From Bolinopsis microptera (Eukaryota > Ctenophora > Tentaculata > Lobata > Bolinopsidae): 64,000 nt of DNA. The notes beneath the pieces are model-generated. The model saw nothing but the letters and a program-made list of their open reading frames with translations. It ran no database searches and was not told the DNA's origin. Of the stretch, positions 59,004 to 64,000 are shown piece by piece. The first letter of the stretch is position 1. The number at the start of each line of letters is the position of its first letter. The position numbers were made by a program, and so were the translations under genes. The stretch is from the NCBI RefSeq assembly GCF_026151205.1, contig NC_087076.1, positions 1,683,692 to 1,747,691 on the forward strand. The letters run 5' to 3'.

Positions 59004-60484
59004 CTATCATCCAATATTTATACCTAAGATCTAGCGACGTATTAACACCTGATCGGTACTCCCCTTGCATGCCTTTGACACGCACGTCTCACATCCCTTG
59101 ATACGAGAACCCCCTAGTCTTTAGCAAGGTTCCCGTCCCTTATGTGATCTGTAAATCGAGCAGAGAGATCATGTTCACTTCTTAATTTATAGCTTCTATG
59201 TACAGAGTTGTCGTATGAACACTAACCCAGATCTAGCCCATTTCTAGGTCAATTATATTCAATCCATGGATCACATCACTAATTATACGTGACGTGATCT
59301 GACCCTTCTTGGGGGCCGAATCAGTTTCCTTACCCAAAGTTTCCCACTGATTTTTTCATTAGATATCCGATCCCTATCAGGTGTTAAAGTTGAATCAATG
59401 TTTATCACAAAATGCGATCGAAAATAGAAATAAAATCGTAGAAAGTTTCAGATCTCTGGTAGCTTCAATTCAGCAAACAATATCGTAAGCATACTTATGA
59501 AAGAAACATTAATGGTTAAGCATATCAATATTATGACTGATATACCAAAAGGAACACCAACATTTTACTCGGGGGAACCATATTTATAACAGTCCATATG
59601 GGGGGTAAAAATATGGACTGTTATAAATATGGTTCTTTGGCCCGAAAAGGACCAAATTAGACCCCAAATGATATTACCGACTAAGGTAGGTAAACTCCAC
59701 CATCCACTGTCATCAGTTTGTAGTTGTCTCACTCTCAAGCTTGCCTCTGGAATTATTGGCCAAATACATGACAGGGTCAGGAGGGGGGGGGGGCAAAAGT
59801 CAGTACCCATACGTTGACCTTAAATTTAATATCTCAGTCTTTGAGTGCCCAATTGAAATAATTCTTTCTGGTAATGCCTAATGGTATGATTTACTACCAC
59901 CACTAGTTCGAGGAATTTGATATTCGTGTTCATTTTTTTCAAATGAAGGTTCATTTTCGTATTTATTTGATAGTTTGGATAATCGGATCGAGCCAATTTT
60001 TTTTTAAAGTTTCAGCTTCAAGATATGAAGCATAACGCGACGAGGTTATTCATTATATTTACGTGTGATCAGGAGATTGGGTTGGCAGGCTACCGGACAA
60101 CTGAACCCAATTTGGACTTTTCCTAGACAGGGTAGCTTGGGAAAATAATTGTAAACCCAATCAGTCTACCTAATTAACTTTGAAACAACAACTGAACCCA
60201 ATCGTCACAAAAAATCACAGTTGAACAGGTTTCCAAACACCGCTCTAGATTAGCTGCTGCCTGGTTTATAGTGCTATAATTTCGGAGATAAAACAGAGAC
60301 AATATTTCATTAATTTTATAATTTAATAGGTAATTGTAAATATATAATAATTGTTACTTAAAATCTCACACAAAGTCATCATAATATTTCTGCTTAAGCA
60401 GTAACATCGTGTCCAAAGCACTTATCAATCATTATGATACCATCATCAATATTATAAAACAGCACTCTTTATAATATTCAACAA
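59004..60484. other. Non-coding region with small inverted repeats
   Basis: Contains a perfect 24-bp inverted repeat (59576-59599 and 59611-59634, 11-bp spacer) that is part of copy 2 of the dispersed repeat. Also present are a G run at about 59780-59790 and repeated AACCCAAT motifs in both orientations (60068-60200). No gene seen. Confidence 0.5.
59576..59663. repeat. Copy 2 of the dispersed repeat, with perfect 24-bp hairpin
   Basis: Arms AACCATATTTATAACAGTCC plus ATAT and the exact complement. The right arm and following 30 bp repeat 58300-58355 in direct orientation. Likely a foldback/MITE-type unit. Confidence 0.7.
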
Positions 60485-60629
60485 ATATATATATTTTTGT
60501 ATATATAGACGTATATATATTTTTTATATATAGACATATATATAGACGTATATATACGTATATATAGACGTATATATAGACGTATATATAGCCGTATATA
60601 TAGACGTATATATAGACGTATATATACGT
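60485..60629. repeat. TATATAGACG microsatellite
   Basis: Roughly 145 bp of TATATA(GACG)-type repeats, abutting the satellite array within 90 bp. The long Tyr/Val/Ile open frame on the minus strand is an artefact of this repeat. Confidence 0.9.
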
Positions 60630-60711
60630 CTTCTCCGTCTTGTCAGAAAGTAGAGCGAACACCAAAGGGATGCACTTCTTATCGATGACAGTGTGGATGG
60701 AGTAACTCTGT

Positions 60712-63700
60712 TAGTCAGTCAACTATAGATGCCAAATGACACGATTGAGGTGCTGGAAGTTTGATTCGGGTCGGAGGAAGCTCACAGCAAAAATCTTAAC
60801 AAAACGAAAAGTTGTATTTTCAGAACTCAGTCCCATTTTCAGATGTGAAAATTTCTGAACACACATTTGACAGATTGGATAAAATTTTTGCCCACAAACC
60901 AATACGTCAGTTAATTGATAATAGTATGAAACCAAATAAGGGTACTGGAAGTCAAAATCTCGAAAAAAATTGGAAAATCATACTGTCCCATTGCCCATAC
61001 TCTGTCCCATTTTCAGTTTTTAAAGTTGAAATTTCCAGGTCCGAAATTTTACAGTTTTGGCCGAATTTCTGACCTGCAACCAATTAGTCAGTCAACTATA
61101 GATGCCAAATGACACGATTGAGGTGCTGGATGTTTGATTCTAGTCGGAGGAAGCTCACAGCAAAAATCTTAACAAAACGAAAAGTTGTATTTTCAAAACT
61201 CAGTCCCATTTTCATATGTGAAAATTTCTTATTTCTGAACACACATTTGACAGATTGGATGAAATTTTTGCCCACAAACCAATTAGTCAGTTAATTGATG
61301 ATGGTTTGAAACCAAATAAGGGTACTGGAAGTCAAAATCTCGAAATAAATTGGAAAATCATACTGTCCCATACTCTGTCCCATTTTCAGTTTTGAACTTA
61401 AAATTTCCAGGGCCGAAATTTTATAGTTTTGGCCGAATTTCTGTCAACTATAGATGCCAAATGACACGATTGAGGTGCTGGAAGTTTGATTCGAGTCGGA
61501 GGAAGCTCACAGCAAAAATCTTAACAAAACGAAAAGTTGTATTTTCAAAACTCTGTCCCATTTTCATATGTGAAAATTTCTGAACACACATTTGACAGAT
61601 TGGATGAAATTTTTGCCCACAAACCAATAAGTCAGTTAATTGATGATGGTATGAAACCGAATAAGGGTACTGGAAGTCAAAATCTCGAAAAAAATTGGAA
61701 AATCATACTGTCCCATACTCTGTCCCATTTTCAGTTTTTGAACTTAAAATTTCCAGGGCCGAAATTTTATAGTTTTGGCCGAATTTCTGTCAACTATAGA
61801 TGCCAAATGAGACGATTGAGGTGCTGGAAGTTTGATTCGGGTCGGAAGAAGCTCACAGCAAAAATCTTAACAAAACGAAAAGTTGTATTTTCAGAACTCA
61901 GTCCCATTTTCAGATGTGAAAATTCTGAACAAACATTTGACAGATTGGATGAAATTTTTGCCCACAAACCAATTAGTCAGTTATTTGATGATAGTATGAA
62001 ACCAAATAGGGGTACTGGAAGTCAAAATCTCGAAAAAAATTGGAAAATCATACTGTCCCATACTCTGTCCCATTTTCAGTTTTTAAAGTTGAAATTTCCA
62101 GGGCCGACATTTTACAGTTTTGGCCAAATTTCTTACCTGCAACCAATTAGTCAGTCAACTATAGATGCCAAATGACACGATTGAGGTGCTGGAAGTTTGA
62201 TTCGAGTCGGAGGAAGCTCACAGCAAAAATCTTAACAAAACGAAAAGTTGTATTTTCAAAACCTTGTCCCATTTTCATATGTGCAAATTTCTGAACACAC
62301 ATTTGACAGATTGGATGAAATTTTTGCCCACAAACCAATAAGTCAGTTAATTGATGATGGTATGAAACCAAATAAGGGTACTGGAAGTCAAAATCTCGAA
62401 ATAAATTGGAAAATCATACTGTCCCATACTCTGTCCCATTTTCAGTTTTTGAACTTAAAATTTCCTGGGCCGAAATTTTATAGTTTTGGCCGAATTTCTG
62501 TCAACTATAGATGCCAAATGACACGATTGAGGTGCTGGAAGTTTGATTCGGGTCGGAGGAAGCTCACAGCAGAAATATTAACAAAACAAAAAGTTGTATT
62601 TTCAAAACTCTGTCCCATTTTCATATGTGAAAATTTCTGAACACACATTTGACAGATTGGATGAAATTTTTGCCCACAAACCAATAAGTCAGTTAATTGA
62701 TGATGGTATGAAACCAAATAAGGGTACTGGAAGTCAAAATCTCGAAATAAATTGGAAAATCATACTGTCCCATACTCTGTCCCATTTTCAGTTTTTGAAG
62801 TTAAAATTTCCAGGGCCGAAATTTTATAGTTTTGGCCGAATTTCTGACCTGCAACCAATTAGTCAGTCAACTACAGATGCCAAATGACACGATTGAGGTG
62901 CTGGAAGTTTGATTCGGGTCGGAAGAAGCTCACAGCAAAAATCTTAACAAAACGAAAAGTTGTATTTTCAGAACTCAGTCCCATTTTCAGATGTGAACAC
63001 ACATTTGACAGATTGGATGAAATTTTTGCTCACAAACCAATTAGTCAGTTAATTGATGATAGTATGAAACCAAATAAGGGTACTGGAAGTCAAAATCTCG
63101 AAATAAATTGGAAAATCATACTGTCCCATACTCTGTCCCATTTTCAGTTTTTGAACTTAAAATTTCCAGGGCCGAAATTTTATAGTTTTGGCCGAATTTC
63201 TGACCTGCAACCAATTAGTCAGTCAACTACAGATGCCAAATGACACGATTGAGGTGCTGGAAGTTTGATTCGGGTCGGAAGAAGCTCACAGCAAAAATCT
63301 TAACAAAACGAAAAGTTGTATTTTCAGAACTCAGTCCCATTTTCAGATGTGAAAATTTCTGAACACACATTTGACAGATTGGATGAAATTTTTGCCCACA
63401 AACCAATAAGTCAGTTAATTGATGATGGTATGAAACCAAATAAGGGTACTGGAAGTCAAAATCTCGAAAAAAATTGGAAAATCATACTGTCCCATACTCT
63501 GTCCCATTTTCAGTTTTTGAACTTAAAATTTCCAGGGCCGAAATTTTATAGTTTTGGCCGAATTTCTGACCTGCAACCAATTAGTCAGTCAACTACAGAT
63601 GCCAAATGACACGATTGAGGTGCTGGAAGTTTGATTCGGGTCGGAGGAAGCTCACAGCAAAAATCTTAACAAAACGAAAAGTTGTATTTTCAGAACTCAG

Positions 63701-64000
63701 TCCCATTTTCAGATGTGAAAATTTCTGAACACACATTTGACAGATTGGATGAAATTTTTGCTCACAAACCAATTAGTCAGTTAATTGATGATAGTATGAA
63801 ACCAAATAAGGGTACTGGAAGTCAAAATCTCGAAATAAATTGGAAAATCATACTGTCCCATACTCTGTCCCATTTTCAGTTTTTGAACTTAAAATTTCCA
63901 GGGCCGAAATTTTATAGTTTTGGCCGAATTTCTGACCTGCAACCAATTAGTCAGTCAACTACAGATGCCAAATGACACGATTGAGGTGCTGGAAGTTTGA
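60712..64000 (+). repeat. Tandem satellite array, 346-372-bp units, continuing beyond the right edge
   Basis: Nine whole units, taking GATGCCAAATGACACGATTG as unit start: 60729, 61101, 61453, 61799, 62164, 62510, 62876, 63232 and 63598, plus a partial at 63964. Lengths are 372, 352, 346, 365, 346, 366, 356, 366 and 366. Differences are mainly presence or absence of a 20-bp block (GACCTGCAACCAATTAGTCA) at the unit end and a 10-bp gap in unit 7. The first unit is the most diverged, as expected at an array edge. Units contain open frames on both strands (about 97 codons plus, 70 codons minus), with no codon or domain signal of a real gene. Confidence 0.95.

Noticed and set aside
60432-60665. Minus-strand frame rich in Tyr, Val and Ile
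   Set aside because: Entirely translated TATATAGACG microsatellite.
61537-62175. 212-codon frame in the satellite
   Set aside because: Arises because two units happen to stay open; equivalent frames occur on both strands and in every unit.
61000-64000. CRISPR-like repeat array
   Set aside because: Units are about 350 bp with no short repeat/unique spacer structure, in a eukaryotic genome.

Overview
The window is nuclear DNA of a multicellular animal. The genes are split by short GT-AG introns. Several are one-to-one matches to conserved animal or ciliary proteins (CEP290, ZSWIM7, beta-tubulin, CFAP210/CCDC173, DRC1, SPAG6), and there is a PRDM-type PR-domain zinc-finger gene. The sequence is AT-rich, with moderate intron sizes and many DNA transposons. 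Together with strongly diverged non-ciliary genes, this suggests an invertebrate, perhaps an early-branching one. I cannot name the species from sequence alone.

Layout. 1-5286 (-): the 5' two-fifths of CEP290, about 15 exons, running off the left edge. 5728-6144 (-): ZSWIM7/SWS1 in one exon. 6436-10585 (+): a CR1/L2-like LINE with PHD-finger ORF1 and endonuclease/RT ORF2 (one frameshift), inside an exact 44-bp direct repeat (6392-6435 and 11657-11700). 12214-14361 (+): complete four-exon beta-tubulin with an axonemal EGEF tail. 14362-22443: 8 kb without recognisable genes, holding an E-box cluster and a palindrome. 22444-24060 (+): CFAP210. 24673-26761 (+): DRC1, split by a one-base frameshift. 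27261-31501 (+): SPAG6, 11 exons, complete. 33913-35560: a DNA transposon (9-bp TSD) into which an internally deleted FLYWCH-MULE has inserted (its own 9-bp TSD). 40913-49946 (+): PRDM-like gene with a PR domain and seven C2H2 fingers. A secreted LDL-receptor class A gene lies in its 4.4-kb intron on the other strand (44479-45339). 48938-52377: cluster of pogo-like elements with TA target sites, followed by a piggyBac-type TTAA MITE (52464-52658). 54483-55750 (-): two-exon secreted cysteine-rich protein of unknown family, whose last 47 bp are amplified into a minisatellite. 57519-57897 (-): tRNA-derived SINE. 58569-59003 (-): probable terminal exon of an unknown gene. 60485-60629: TATATAGACG microsatellite. 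60712-64000: 346-372-bp satellite array running off the right edge.

Gene logic. Five of the first six host genes build or serve cilia: transition zone (CEP290), axonemal beta-tubulin, doublet inner protein (CFAP210), nexin-dynein regulatory complex (DRC1) and central pair (SPAG6). The last three are collinear with gaps of about 0.5 kb. Several genes have a 3' splice site within 25 nt upstream of the start codon. This fits 5'-UTR introns or spliced-leader trans-splicing. The right half is poorer in genes and is shaped by transposons and tandem repeats.
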